Assembly (NCBI RefSeq): GCF_000783395.1
Contig: NZ_JSFK01000002.1
Coordinates: forward strand, 1-64,000
DNA length: 64,000 bases
Origin: Pseudomonas chlororaphis
GTDB taxonomy: Bacteria; Pseudomonadota; Gammaproteobacteria; Pseudomonadales; Pseudomonadaceae
Reading direction: 5' to 3'
A program made the translations under genes and the position numbers. The notes beneath the pieces were generated by a model. The model was not told the DNA's origin, ran no database searches, and saw only the letters and a program-made list of their open reading frames with translations. Below, piece by piece: positions 40,963 through 50,284 of this stretch; positions within the stretch are counted from its first letter, which is position 1; each line of letters starts with the position of its first letter.

Positions 40963-41775
40963 ATGCCTTTGATCACGCAGTTATTCGCCGTGCTGGTTTT
41001 TGCTTGCCTGAGCTTCGCCGCTCGAGGCGAGAAGTTGCGTATTGTCACCGAGCCGTGGGCGCCTTACGTATACGAAGAAGGCGGCAAGAACCTCGGACTG
41101 GACTACGAAACCACGGCCATCGTCTTCAAACGGCTGGGCATAGAAGTCGAATGGCAATTCCTGCCTTGGAAGCGTTGCCTGTCGATGCTTGAGACCGGTC
41201 AGGCCGATGGTGCGCTGGACATTTTTCACAGCGATGAGCGCGACGCCACCCTGCTCTACCCGAGCGAGCCGCTGTCGGACGTCGAGTTCGTGATGTTTTA
41301 CGCCAACGACCGGCCGCACCCGTTCAGCAAACTCGAAGAACTCAAAGGCCTGACCATCGGCACTTCGCCGGGTTATCTGTACAGCCCCGACTTCAGCGAA
41401 TCGACGCTGTTTACCCGTGAACCGGCCCCGACCCACGAAGCCAACTTCGGCAAACTGGTTCGCGGTCGCATTGACTTGCTGATCACCGATCGCCGCGTCG
41501 GTCAGCATTTGCTCGATGAACTGGATATACGCGATCAGATCACGGAAAATCCCACTGTCATTAGCCGCCAGAGCCAATTTCTCGCGGTTCGGCGCAATGC
41601 CGGGATGGATTTGCTGGTGCAGCGTTTCGGCGCCGAGCTCAAGCGCTTCAAGCGCGAACCGGCTTATGCCGAGCTGAGCGCTCGTTATGGCGCGGCGCCC
41701 GCGATTGCCGCGCCGCTGGGCAATGCTACGGCCAGCGGCAAAACCGTTGAGCAGCAGGAAAGCAGCGCGCAGTGA
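40963..41775 (+). CDS. Periplasmic substrate-binding protein (SBP family 3)
   Basis: A 270-residue protein with a signal peptide ending near SFAARGEK. The family-3 binding fold opens KLRIVTEPWAPYVYEEGG and includes LETGQADGALDIFHSDERD and LKGLTIGTSPGYLYS. The last 25 residues are a low-complexity tail (NATASGKTVEQQESSAQ). It has no permease partner nearby. It resembles the protein at 9826-10563 in general design; the ligand is unknown. Confidence 0.8.
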   Translation: MPLITQLFAVLVFACLSFAARGEKLRIVTEPWAPYVYEEGGKNLGLDYETTAIVFKRLGIEVEWQFLPWKRCLSMLETGQADGALDIFHSDERDATLLYPSEPLSDVEFVMFYANDRPHPFSKLEELKGLTIGTSPGYLYSPDFSESTLFTREPAPTHEANFGKLVRGRIDLLITDRRVGQHLLDELDIRDQITENPTVISRQSQFLAVRRNAGMDLLVQRFGAELKRFKREPAYAELSARYGAAPAIAAPLGNATASGKTVEQQESSAQ

Positions 41776-41781
41776 TTGCTC

Positions 41782-41997
41782 TGTTATACTCCGGCGTTCC
41801 CGCCAGGCTCACGCCCGGACGCCCGGAACCGTAACAGGCCTCTCGACCCGCTACAGCGCAGCTTTGCAGCCCGCGCGAGCGCTCCAGACGCGCCTTCGGA
41901 ACCGCAGCAGGACCGGACGGGATTGCGTCCTCTTAAACGTGATTCGCGCCAGGCAAGACTCCCATTGGGCCAAGCCCTAACTAAAACAGGATTACTC
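41782..41997 (+). promoter_or_regulatory. Extended -10 promoter and long leader of the helicase gene
   Basis: TGTTATACT (41782-41790) is an extended -10 element; no good -35 is seen. A start near 41797 would give a leader of about 200 nt, rich in GC and able to fold. Long leaders often mediate cold or autogenous control of RNA helicases. Confidence 0.5.
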
Positions 41998-43884
41998 ATG
42001 TCCTTTGCTTCCCTCGGTCTCTCCGAGGCTTTAGTCCGCGCCATCGAAGATGCGGGCTATACCGAGCCTACTCCGGTGCAACAGCGGGCCATTCCCGCCG
42101 TGTTGCAAGGTCGCGACCTGATGGTTGCGGCACAGACAGGTACCGGTAAAACCGGCGGTTTCGCCCTTCCGATCCTGGAGCGGTTGTTCCCCAACGGTCA
42201 CCCGGACAAATCCCAGCGTCATGGCCCGCGCCAACCGCGCGTACTGGTCCTGACGCCGACCCGCGAACTCGCGGCCCAGGTTCACGAGAGCTTCAAGATC
42301 TACGCCCGTGACCTGAAATTCGTCAGCGCCTGCATCTTCGGCGGCGTCGGCATGAACCCGCAGGTTCAGGCCATGTCCCGTGGCGTCGACGTGCTCGTTG
42401 CTTGCCCGGGTCGTTTGCTCGATCTGTGCGGCCAGGGCAGCGTTGACCTGTCCCACGTTGAAATCCTCGTCCTCGACGAAGCCGACCGCATGCTCGACAT
42501 GGGTTTCGTGCACGACGTGAAAAAAGTTCTCGCGCGTCTGCCGTCCAAGCGTCAGAACCTGCTGTTCTCGGCGACGTTCTCCAAGGACATCACCGACCTC
42601 GCCGGCAAGCTGCTGCACAACCCGGAACGCATCGAAGTGACGCCGCCGAACACCACGGTCGAGCGCATCGAACAACGCGTCTTCCGTCTGCCGGCCAGCC
42701 ACAAGCGTGCGCTGCTGGCACACCTGATCACCGCCGGCGCGTGGGAACAGGTGCTGGTGTTTACCCGTACCAAGCACGGCGCCAACCGTCTGGCCGAGTA
42801 CCTGGACAAACACGGCCTGCCGGCTGTGGCGATCCACGGTAACAAGAGCCAGAACGCGCGGACCAAAGCGCTGGCCGACTTCAAGGCCAACCAGGTGCGT
42901 ATTCTGGTTGCCACCGACATCGCCGCGCGCGGTCTGGACATCGATCAGTTGCCACACGTGGTCAACTTCGAACTGCCGAACGTCGATGAAGATTACGTTC
43001 ACCGTATCGGCCGTACCGGCCGTGCCGGTCGTTCGGGCGAGGCGATCTCGCTGGTTGCGCCGGACGAAGAAAAACTGCTGAAAAGCATCGAACGCATGAC
43101 CAAGCAGAAAATCGCCGACGGCGACCTGATGGGCTTCGATTCGAGCACCATTGAGGCCGAGAAGCCGGAAGTGCGTGAGCGTCCGGACGTGCGTAACCCG
43201 CGCAATCCACGTGGCCCACGCGGCGACGGCCCGAATGGTGGCGGCGGTGGCGGCGGTCGCAAAGACAAAGGCAAAGACAAGGGCAAGGAAAAACCGGCCG
43301 GTGAACGTGGCGAGCGCCCTGCCCGTCAGCAAAAACCGCGCGAAGGCACTCCTTCCCGTGAACAGCGCCCGAGCCAGCCGCCGCGTGCGGCCGCTGATCG
43401 TGCCCCGGACGAATTCCTCGACGACGATATCGATAACTTCGGTAATCGCGTTGATTACGTGCCGAAGCCGGCTCCTGCTGGCGGCCGTGGTCGTCGTCCA
43501 GGCGCACCGGCTCAAGGTGCTGGCGCAGGTTCGGGCGCACCACGCGGCGGTCAGTCGCAGGGTCGTCAGAACGGCCCGCGCAACAGCAACGGCTCGAGCA
43601 CCGGCACTCCGCCAGCCAAACGCAGCGGTGGCCCGCGCAACGGCGCACCGCGTGATGGTCAGTCGGGTCGTCGCGACGACTCCGCTTCGTCCCCGCGCAA
43701 CCGTCGTCCAGCCCGTGACGATCAGCCACGCAGCGAGCCAGCCGTGCAGAACCCGCGCAGCACCGGCCCGAAGATCATGCACAAGGAATCGAAAGCCGAC
43801 CGCTTCCCGACGCCTGAGCAGCTTGATCAACTGCCAAGCCGCCCGCGTGGCGAGAAACCAGCCCTGCTGACCCGCAATCGCTGA
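41998..43884 (+). CDS. rhlE: DEAD-box RNA helicase, RhlE-like, with long basic tail
   Basis: A 628-residue protein from ATG 41998; the in-frame extension to 41776 overlaps the leader. Helicase motifs in order are [10 protein letters not shown] (Q), [45 protein letters not shown] and [13 protein letters not shown]. They occupy residues 1 to about 370. The remaining 240 or so residues are low complexity, rich in Arg, Gly, Pro and Lys ([42 protein letters not shown]), fit for RNA binding or condensate formation. RhlE proteins act in ribosome assembly and RNA decay. A terminator follows. Confidence 0.88.
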   Translation: MSFASLGLSEALVRAIEDAGYTEPTPVQQRAIPAVLQGRDLMVAAQTGTGKTGGFALPILERLFPNGHPDKSQRHGPRQPRVLVLTPTRELAAQVHESFKIYARDLKFVSACIFGGVGMNPQVQAMSRGVDVLVACPGRLLDLCGQGSVDLSHVEILVLDEADRMLDMGFVHDVKKVLARLPSKRQNLLFSATFSKDITDLAGKLLHNPERIEVTPPNTTVERIEQRVFRLPASHKRALLAHLITAGAWEQVLVFTRTKHGANRLAEYLDKHGLPAVAIHGNKSQNARTKALADFKANQVRILVATDIAARGLDIDQLPHVVNFELPNVDEDYVHRIGRTGRAGRSGEAISLVAPDEEKLLKSIERMTKQKIADGDLMGFDSSTIEAEKPEVRERPDVRNPRNPRGPRGDGPNGGGGGGGRKDKGKDKGKEKPAGERGERPARQQKPREGTPSREQRPSQPPRAAADRAPDEFLDDDIDNFGNRVDYVPKPAPAGGRGRRPGAPAQGAGAGSGAPRGGQSQGRQNGPRNSNGSSTGTPPAKRSGGPRNGAPRDGQSGRRDDSASSPRNRRPARDDQPRSEPAVQNPRSTGPKIMHKESKADRFPTPEQLDQLPSRPRGEKPALLTRNR

Positions 43885-43899
43885 GTTAACGCTGCAATG

Positions 43900-43936
43900 A
43901 AAAATGCCCCGCCTCGCAAGAGCCGGGGCATTTTTT
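43900..43936 (+). terminator. Terminator after rhlE-like gene
   Basis: AAAAATGCCCCG and CGGGGCATTTTTT form a stem around a 12-base loop, with a T tract. Confidence 0.9.
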
Positions 43937-43974
43937 ATGGCGCCACAAGTACCCCTGAATCACCGCATATCCCC

Positions 43975-44064
43975 TGTGGGAGCGAGCCTGCTCGCGAAAG
44001 CGGTCATTCAGCCAACATCATTGCTGACTGACCCGCCGCCTTCGCGAGCAGGCTCGCTCCCACA
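43975..44064. repeat. REPIN, family A, inward pair
   Basis: Inverted GTGGGAGCGAGCCTGCTCGCGA copies flank about 45 bp, between two terminators. Confidence 0.9.
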
Positions 44065-44085
44065 GGGGATGTTTGTGACGGGCAA

Positions 44086-44123
44086 TAAAAAACGCCCCCG
44101 GCCTTTCGACCGGGGGCGTTTTT
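44086..44123 (-). terminator. Terminator of the yceI gene
   Basis: AAAAACGCCCCCGG and CCGGGGGCGTTTTT form a near-perfect stem around a 6-base loop (CCTTTCGA region). It is symmetrical and could work both ways. Confidence 0.9.
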
Positions 44124-44140
44124 GTGTGGCGGGGCGAAAG

Positions 44141-44719
44141 TTATTTAACTTTCACGCCTTCCAGCGAGATGTCCAGATCTGCAGTTTGCGAGGTAGGACC
44201 TGGGCCCTTGATCCCGAAATCGTTCAGGTTCAGGGTGGTCTTGGCATTGAAGCCAGCACGCTCGCCGCCCCATGGATCCTTGCCTTCGCCGTTGAACGTT
44301 GCCTTGAAGGTCACAGGCTTGGTCACACCGTGCAGGGTCAGGTCGCCAGTCACGTCAGCAGTCTTTTCGCCGGTCGATTTAACGGCGGTGGAGACGAACT
44401 TGGCATCAGCAAACTTGCCGACATCCAGGAAGTCTTTGCTGGCGATGTGCTTGTCACGCTCAGCGTGGTTCGACCACAGGCTGGCGGTTTTCACATCAAC
44501 CGAGATCTTGCTGGCTTCAGGCTTGGCCGAATCCCACGAGAAAGTACCGTCGAAATCTTTGAAAGTACCGTGGATGAAGCTGTAACCCAGGTGGCTGATT
44601 TTCCAGTCAACGAAGGCGTGCTGACCTTCCTTGTCGATTTTGTAGTCCGCAGCCATGGCCTGACCAGCCGAGAGCAGTGCAGAACCGATTGCCAGAGCGG
44701 CCAGAGTCTTTTTCAACAT
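44141..44719 (-). CDS. yceI: YceI-family periplasmic protein
   Basis: A 192-residue protein with a signal peptide ending AGQAMAAD. The YceI lipocalin-like beta barrel follows, with typical [33 protein letters not shown] and [14 protein letters not shown]. Relatives bind isoprenoid lipids in a central pocket. It lies 31 bases downstream of the cytochrome b561 gene on the same strand. This is the conserved yceJ-yceI pair, which suggests a quinone-related redox role. Confidence 0.92.
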   Translation of the reverse strand: MLKKTLAALAIGSALLSAGQAMAADYKIDKEGQHAFVDWKISHLGYSFIHGTFKDFDGTFSWDSAKPEASKISVDVKTASLWSNHAERDKHIASKDFLDVGKFADAKFVSTAVKSTGEKTADVTGDLTLHGVTKPVTFKATFNGEGKDPWGGERAGFNAKTTLNLNDFGIKGPGPTSQTADLDISLEGVKVK

Positions 44720-44750
44720 GCTTTCTTTTCCTTTGAGTCGAGGTTGAATT

Positions 44751-45302
44751 TCAGGCTTTGCGACCGAGCATTCGCGTCAGGGTCGCATCACGATCGATAA
44801 AGTGGTGCTTCAATGCTGCCAACGCATGGAGACCGGAAAAAATTACCAGTGCCCACGCCAGCCAGAGATGAATCACCCCAGCGGTATCTGCCTGATCCGG
44901 TAGCCCGGAAACCAGTGCAGGAACTTCAAACAGGCCAAACACCGGGATCCCGACACCGTCTGCGGTGGAAATCAGGTAACCGGCAAGCATCACAGCGAAC
45001 AGCGCCAGATACAGAAACCCGTGGCCGAATTTGGCGCCGATACGGGTCATGCGGCTGTAGCTTTGCAGCGTCGGCGGCGGTGGGCTGATAAAGCGCCACA
45101 GCACCCGCAACACCATCACAGCCAGCAACACCAGGCCGATACTCTTGTGCAGATCCGGCGCCTCTTTGCGCCAGCTGCTGTAGTAATCCAGCCCGACCAT
45201 CCACAAGCCCAGCGCGAACAGCCCGAAGACCACCAGCGCCACGCCCCAGTGCATGAAGATGCTGACCCAACCATAGCGCGAAGAAGAGTTACGTAGCTGC
45301 AT
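44751..45302 (-). CDS. Cytochrome b561 (YceJ-like)
   Basis: A 183-residue four-helix membrane protein from ATG 45302; ten extra codons upstream are possible. Haem-ligand histidines are likely in [30 protein letters not shown] and [11 protein letters not shown]. It should carry two b haems and exchange electrons with quinol. It is the first gene of the pair with yceI. An upstream AT-rich gap of about 270 bases contains nothing else I can name. Confidence 0.9.
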   Translation of the reverse strand: MQLRNSSSRYGWVSIFMHWGVALVVFGLFALGLWMVGLDYYSSWRKEAPDLHKSIGLVLLAVMVLRVLWRFISPPPPTLQSYSRMTRIGAKFGHGFLYLALFAVMLAGYLISTADGVGIPVFGLFEVPALVSGLPDQADTAGVIHLWLAWALVIFSGLHALAALKHHFIDRDATLTRMLGRKA

Positions 45303-45574
45303 TGCCCAAATCCTGTGAGAACTGCGAACCAAGACTAGCGAGTTATCTATCGAATTAAAGCGGAAAATTTTGCTTTGAAATATCGAGAAATACGATCAAG
45401 AGTCTGGAAGTGACGTGTTAAGGAAAGATTAAAGGCGATTACGACGTGGGACGTCTGGACAAATGATCGTTGCTGCACTCTCGGGCGCCTGCACAAGCGC
45501 AAGCAAAGGTGGCCGAGGGAAACGGCCGAACGGGACAGAGTTATTCAAGTAACTGGCCCTCTATTCATGGCTGA

Positions 45575-45733
45575 TTAGTTATGAAGTATCGCCGGCGGTT
45601 GCAGACAATCGGCGCTGTAGGGATCTATCTGGCATTTATGCGCGAGCTCTGAACTATAACCGCCAGGAAAGAAACGCCCGTTGGAGCAACCGGGAAGTGC
45701 AATCAGCAAAAGCATGAGCGTGAACGTTTTCAT
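45575..45733 (-). CDS. 52-residue lipoprotein, unknown function
   Basis: ATG 45733 follows a near-perfect ribosome site (AGGAGG, 7-base spacing), strong evidence for a real gene despite its size. MKTFTLMLLLIALPGCSNG is a lipoprotein signal with lipobox ALPGC. The mature peptide has about 38 residues with two more cysteines (HKCQID and DCLQPP) that may pair. It is convergent in neither direction with a partner and stands alone. No family is recognised. Confidence 0.7.
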   Translation of the reverse strand: MKTFTLMLLLIALPGCSNGRFFPGGYSSELAHKCQIDPYSADCLQPPAILHN

Positions 45734-45870
45734 CAAGTGCCTCCTATTTTTCCCAGCATAGAATTGGCGCCGGGGCACCCGCTATCACCTCACTCTGAGT
45801 ACTTTGTGGGAAGGCTCCGGTACACAAGTAAGCTCCGTGACCGGATGGCGAAGGACAAAAATGCAGGAAA

Positions 45871-45899
45871 AAAAACGCGACCCGAAGGCCGCGTTTTTA
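45871..45899 (-). terminator. Terminator of the flavin oxidoreductase gene
   Basis: On the minus strand AAAAACGCG and CGCGTTTTT flank a short GC loop, followed by a long T run (the A tract at 45868-45875). Confidence 0.85.
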
Positions 45900-45912
45900 T
45901 TGAAGCAAAGGC

Positions 45913-47682
45913 TTACTGCGCCTTGGTCTCGGTCGTTGCCGCAGGCTTGGCCGCTGGCTTCTTCGCCGGGTCAGCCTTCTTCGCTGCCGGTTTCGCCGCC
46001 GGCTTTTTCGCTTCGGTTTTAGCCGCTGGCTTCTTCGCCGCTGGCTTGGCTGCCGCTTTCTTCGCTGGCTCAGCTTTCACCGGGGTCGCTGGTTTCGGTG
46101 CTTCCACCGGAGCTGGCGCAGGTGCCGGAGTCGGCGCAGGTGCTGGAGCGACCGGAGCAGGTGCCGGCTCTGGCGCCTTCACAGGCTCAGGCTTCTTCTC
46201 GTCATCCGAACCGCCGAACAGGTTGCTGAAGAAGTTGCCCTTCTTCGCCGCCACGGCACCCGCCGCGCCTGCCGCTGCTGCAGCCGGCAGCACTTTCGCC
46301 GGTTCAAACGATTTGCCAGCCGCCAAGTCTTCAACTTGACTGGCTGCACGCTGGCCAGTGCGCAGTGCGCCTTCCAGCGTGCCCGGGTACAAGGTGTCGG
46401 TGTGTTCGCCAGCGAACGTCACGCGTTGCAGCGGACGTTCCCACAGGCGCCAGAACTTGCTGATCTGGCCCGGGCCATAAGCCAGGTAGGCGCCGCCCAT
46501 CGACGGGTCGGTGCTGTAGCGACGGATTTCATAACCGGTGAACGAGCCACGGGCCTGTGGATAAAACGCGTGCAGACGAATCAGCACCTGATCGACCATC
46601 TGCTTGTCGCCAAACGCCTGCATCACACGAGCGTTGTCGCCGGACAGGTTGATCACCACGTTGGCGCCGCCCTTCAGGGCAGGTTCGATCCAGAGCATGC
46701 CGAGGCCGGTGTTGCTGTAGATCTCGCCGGACATGCGCGCCTTGCTTTCCCACACCGGCGTCTTGAACTTCAGCATGATCTGGTCGCGCCAACCGTAGTT
46801 GGTGCCCTTGATCGCCGCCAGATGCTGGGCATCCAGTGCCGGGGTCAGGGCAATCTTGTTCAGCGCACGCAATGGCACGGCCAGCACAACGTAGTCAGCC
46901 TGGTAGCCAACGCTGCCGACCTTGACGGTCACGCCGTCCTTGTCCTGATTGATCGCCGACACCGGCGAGTTGGTCTTGATCGTTTTGATCTGTTTGACGA
47001 ACGCCTGCGCCAGCACCTGGCTGCCGCCGACCAGACGCGAAGCACGCAGGTCACGGTCGGAGATGCCGCGATAGACGCGGTTCTGCTGCGCGAAGTACAG
47101 CAGCGACAGGCGCGAAGGTTCGTCGTAGTGAGTACGGATGTCCTGGTTGATCAACTGACGCGCGGTGGCCGGCAGGTTCTGCTTGTCGAGCCAGCTCGAC
47201 ACGGTGATCTGATCCAGGGCGTGCAGGGTGCTGGTCGCCGCCGGGTTCTGCGGGTCGTCGATCGAGCGTGCCAGATCGTCGAGGGTTTTCTGATAGCGCT
47301 TCAGGGCATCGGCGGTGGCCGGTTGCTTGGTCGCCAGATCGGCGGCAGAGAAATACTCGCCGTCGATCAGGTAGCCCGGGGTCCTCACGAACTCTGGCGC
47401 TGGCGTGGTGCCGAGCTTGAAGGTCGAGACGTACTTGTTCAGCACTGGCTGGGTCTTGTCGTTGCCGATCCACTCGCTGGTGGCCATACCGGAGCGACCG
47501 CCCAGGCTCGGCTTGGCTTCCAGCAGCGTGACCTGCCAGCCCTTGTTTTGCAGTTCATAAGCGGCAGTCAGGCCCGACAGGCCGCCGCCGATCACGATTG
47601 CAGTTTTATCCTTGGCCAGCGCCGTAACGCTGAACAGCCCCAACATCACCAGCGCACAGGCGCGCAGCCAACCGACAGACAT
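45913..47682 (-). CDS. Exported flavin amine oxidase-like protein with AlgP-like tail
   Basis: A 589-residue protein. The signal peptide ends SVTALAKD. The FAD-binding amine oxidase domain (about 25-460) has AIVIGGGLSGLTAAYELQ, LLEAKPSLGGRSG and the C-terminal FAD motif TFAGEHTDTLYPGTLEGAL. Residues about 463-589 are low complexity. First there is an alanine run and GNFFSNLFGGSDDEKK, then Pro-Ala repeats (APAPVAPAPAPTPAPAPAP). Last are Lys-Pro-Ala-Ala repeats (KPAAKKPAAK), like histone H1 or AlgP. The tail may bind cell wall or polyanions. The substrate is unknown. The gene has its own terminator. Confidence 0.85.
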   Translation of the reverse strand: MSVGWLRACALVMLGLFSVTALAKDKTAIVIGGGLSGLTAAYELQNKGWQVTLLEAKPSLGGRSGMATSEWIGNDKTQPVLNKYVSTFKLGTTPAPEFVRTPGYLIDGEYFSAADLATKQPATADALKRYQKTLDDLARSIDDPQNPAATSTLHALDQITVSSWLDKQNLPATARQLINQDIRTHYDEPSRLSLLYFAQQNRVYRGISDRDLRASRLVGGSQVLAQAFVKQIKTIKTNSPVSAINQDKDGVTVKVGSVGYQADYVVLAVPLRALNKIALTPALDAQHLAAIKGTNYGWRDQIMLKFKTPVWESKARMSGEIYSNTGLGMLWIEPALKGGANVVINLSGDNARVMQAFGDKQMVDQVLIRLHAFYPQARGSFTGYEIRRYSTDPSMGGAYLAYGPGQISKFWRLWERPLQRVTFAGEHTDTLYPGTLEGALRTGQRAASQVEDLAAGKSFEPAKVLPAAAAAGAAGAVAAKKGNFFSNLFGGSDDEKKPEPVKAPEPAPAPVAPAPAPTPAPAPAPVEAPKPATPVKAEPAKKAAAKPAAKKPAAKTEAKKPAAKPAAKKADPAKKPAAKPAATTETKAQ

Positions 47683-47903
47683 TCAGCGAACTCCGGAAAT
47701 ACACAGAAAAAAGCAGTTGTGCGGGTCAGACGACCCAAAGAACCGCGAAGAATACGTTAGCCATCAAAACGCCGCCAGCGACGTCTATCGGCTCATACAA
47801 AGTAGCTCAATCGACACAATGGGTTGTCCCCGCGCGACGCATTGCATAGGCTTGCGCGATTGTTTGCCCGCGCCTGACGCGAGCCGCCTCGAGGAGACTG
47901 TAA

Positions 47904-49310
47904 ATGGGCCTGAATAACCAGTGGATGCAACGCGACCTCGCGGTGTTGTGGCATCCCTGCACCCAGATGAAAGACCACGAACAGCTGCCGCTGATCCCGA
48001 TCAAGCGCGGCGAAGGCGTCTGGCTCGAAGACTTCGAAGGCAAGCGCTACCTCGACGCCGTCAGCTCGTGGTGGGTCAACGTGTTTGGCCACGCCAACCC
48101 GCGCATCAACCAGCGCATCAAGGATCAGGTCGATCAGCTGGAGCACGTGATTCTGGCCGGTTTCAGCCATCAACCGGTGATCGAGTTGTCCGAGCGGCTG
48201 GTGAAGATGACGCCGCAAGGCCTGAACCGGGTGTTCTACGCCGATAACGGTTCGTCCTGCATCGAAGTCGCGCTGAAAATGAGCTTTCACTACTGGCTCA
48301 ATCGCGGCCAGCCGAACAAAAAGCGCTTCGTCACCCTGACCAACAGCTACCACGGCGAAACCATGGCGGCGATGGCGGTCGGCGACGTGCCGCTGTTCAC
48401 CGAAACCTACAAAGCCCTGCTGATGGACACCATCAAAGTGCCGAGCCCGGATTGCTACGGGCGCCCCGAAGGCATGAGCTGGGAAGAACACTCGCGCAAC
48501 ATGTTCGCCGCCATGGAACAGACTCTGGCCGAGAATCATGACAGCGTCGCGGCAGTGATTGTCGAGCCGTTGATTCAGGGCGCCGGCGGCATGCGCATGT
48601 ATCACCCGGTGTATCTGACGTTGCTGCGCGAAGCCTGTGATCGCTACGGCGTGCACCTGATCCTCGACGAAATCGCCGTTGGTTTTGGCCGTACCGGGAC
48701 GATGTTTGCCTGTGAGCAGGCCGGCATTCGCCCGGACTTCCTCTGTCTGTCGAAGGCCCTGACCGGCGGCTACCTGCCACTGGCGGCGTGCCTGACCACC
48801 GACGAGGTCTACAGCGCGTTCTACGACGACTATCCAACCCTGCGCGCGTTCCTGCATTCGCACAGCTACACCGGCAACCCGCTGGCGTGCGCGGCGGCAC
48901 TGGCGACGCTGGATATCTTCGAGCAGGACAACGTTATCGAGAACAACAAGGCGCTGGCCCAGCGCATGGCCTCGGCGACGGCGCATCTGGTGGATCATCC
49001 GAATGTGTCGGAAGTGCGCCAGACCGGCATGGTCCTGGCCATCGAGATGGTCAAGGATAAAGCCACCAAAGAGGCCTACCCTTGGCAGGAGCGTCGCGGT
49101 TTGAAGGTGTTCCAGCATGCGCTGGAGCGTGGCGCGTTGCTGCGTCCGCTGGGTAGCGTGGTGTATTTCCTGCCGCCGTACGTGATCACCCCGGAGCAAA
49201 TCGACTTCCTCGCTGAAGTGGCTAGCGAAGGCATCGACATTGCCACGCGTGACAGCGTCAGCGTGGCCGTGCCAAAAGACTTCCATCCCGGTTTCCGCGA
49301 TCCGGGCTGA
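47904..49310 (+). CDS. bioA: Adenosylmethionine-8-amino-7-oxononanoate aminotransferase
   Basis: A 468-residue PLP enzyme of biotin synthesis that uses SAM as amino donor to make 7,8-diaminopelargonate. The N-terminal LAVLWHPCTQMKDH is diagnostic of BioA. SSWWVNVFGHANPRIN, NSYHGETMAAMAVGD and LILDEIAVGFGRTG follow, and the PLP Lys lies in LCLSKALTGGYLP. The ATG follows GAGGAGA. It is away from other bio genes, as is common in pseudomonads, and divergent from the oxidoreductase gene. Confidence 0.95.
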   Translation: MGLNNQWMQRDLAVLWHPCTQMKDHEQLPLIPIKRGEGVWLEDFEGKRYLDAVSSWWVNVFGHANPRINQRIKDQVDQLEHVILAGFSHQPVIELSERLVKMTPQGLNRVFYADNGSSCIEVALKMSFHYWLNRGQPNKKRFVTLTNSYHGETMAAMAVGDVPLFTETYKALLMDTIKVPSPDCYGRPEGMSWEEHSRNMFAAMEQTLAENHDSVAAVIVEPLIQGAGGMRMYHPVYLTLLREACDRYGVHLILDEIAVGFGRTGTMFACEQAGIRPDFLCLSKALTGGYLPLAACLTTDEVYSAFYDDYPTLRAFLHSHSYTGNPLACAAALATLDIFEQDNVIENNKALAQRMASATAHLVDHPNVSEVRQTGMVLAIEMVKDKATKEAYPWQERRGLKVFQHALERGALLRPLGSVVYFLPPYVITPEQIDFLAEVASEGIDIATRDSVSVAVPKDFHPGFRDPG

Positions 49311-49340
49311 TTCAAAATTTGTGGCGCCTGAACTGCCGCT

Positions 49341-49405
49341 TTCGCGAGCAGGCTCGCTCCCACAGGGGAATGCATTCCAAATGTGGGAGCGAGCCTGCTC
49401 GCGAA
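49341..49405. repeat. REP pair, family A, outward orientation
   Basis: TCGCGAGCAGGCTCGCTCCCACA and TGTGGGAGCGAGCCTGCTCGCGA are tail to tail with about 15 bp between them, in the bioA-rsmE gap. Confidence 0.9.
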
Positions 49406-49453
49406 TGAAGTCGACACCGATCCACCTGATTCACATCTTTCCAGAGACCCGAA

Positions 49454-50173
49454 ATGAGACTGTCCCGCTTCTTTATCGACGCCCCCCTGAGCACCGGCGA
49501 ACACGAATTGCCGGAGGCCCAGGCGCATTACATCAGCCGCGTGCTACGCATGGCCGAGGGCGATGCGGTGCAGTTGTTCGACGGTTCCGGCCATGAGTTT
49601 CGCGGCGCCCTGCTGGAAGTCGGCAAGAAGCGCGTGACCGTGCAGATCGACGAGCAATTCGCCGGGCAGGTCGAATCACCGCTGCACATCCACCTTGGCC
49701 AGGGCCTGTCCCGTGGCGAGCGGATGGATTGGGCGATTCAGAAAGCCACCGAGCTGGGCGTGAATGAAATCACCCCGATCTTCAGTGATCGCTGTGAAGT
49801 CCGCCTGAAAGACGAACGTGCCGACAAACGCCTGCTGCACTGGCGCCAGGTAGCGATCAGCGCATGTGAACAGTGCGGGCGTTCGCGGGTGCCGGTGATT
49901 CATCCGCCGGTGTTGCTGGCGGACTGGATCAAGCAGACTGAAGCCGAGTTGAAGCTGGTGTTGCACCCGGTGGCTGAGCCGTTGGTGAGTCATGCCAAAC
50001 CGGCGACTTTGGCCTTCCTGATCGGGCCTGAAGGTGGCCTGACTGACGCCGAAGTCGAGCAAGCCAAAGGCAACGGTTTCCACGCCGCCCGCCTCGGCCC
50101 GCGGGTATTGCGTACCGAGACGGCGCCAGTGGTTGCGCTGGCGGTGGCCCAGCAGCTTTGGGGTGACTTCTAA
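49454..50173 (+). CDS. rsmE: 16S rRNA (uracil1498-N3)-methyltransferase RsmE
   Basis: A 239-residue SPOUT-class methyltransferase. The N-terminal PUA-like part is MRLSRFFIDAPLSTGE with HYISRVLRMAEGDAVQLFDG. The knot region carries GPEGGLTDAEVEQA and LGPRVLRTETAPVVAL, both typical of RsmE SAM binding. ATQK-like GERMDWAIQKATELGVNEI is also conserved. It methylates U1498 of 16S rRNA in the assembled 30S subunit, as a dimer. Confidence 0.95.
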   Translation: MRLSRFFIDAPLSTGEHELPEAQAHYISRVLRMAEGDAVQLFDGSGHEFRGALLEVGKKRVTVQIDEQFAGQVESPLHIHLGQGLSRGERMDWAIQKATELGVNEITPIFSDRCEVRLKDERADKRLLHWRQVAISACEQCGRSRVPVIHPPVLLADWIKQTEAELKLVLHPVAEPLVSHAKPATLAFLIGPEGGLTDAEVEQAKGNGFHAARLGPRVLRTETAPVVALAVAQQLWGDF

Positions 50174-50179
50174 GGCCCC

Positions 50180-50269
50180 ATCGCTGGCAAGCCAGCTCCC
50201 ACAGGATCTTTGTTGGCCACAACATCCGTGAACAACGCTAAACCCTGTGGGAGCTGGCTTGCCAGCGAT
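50180..50269. repeat. REP pair, family B, outward orientation
   Basis: ATCGCTGGCAAGCCAGCTCCCACA and GTGGGAGCTGGCTTGCCAGCGAT are tail to tail with about 45 bp between them. Confidence 0.9.
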
Positions 50270-50284
50270 TAGCCGCGCCTCGGT

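Noticed and set aside
42031..43830. 599-codon frame opposite the RhlE-like helicase
   Set aside because: Antisense shadow; composition mirrors the Arg/Gly-rich tail of the helicase.
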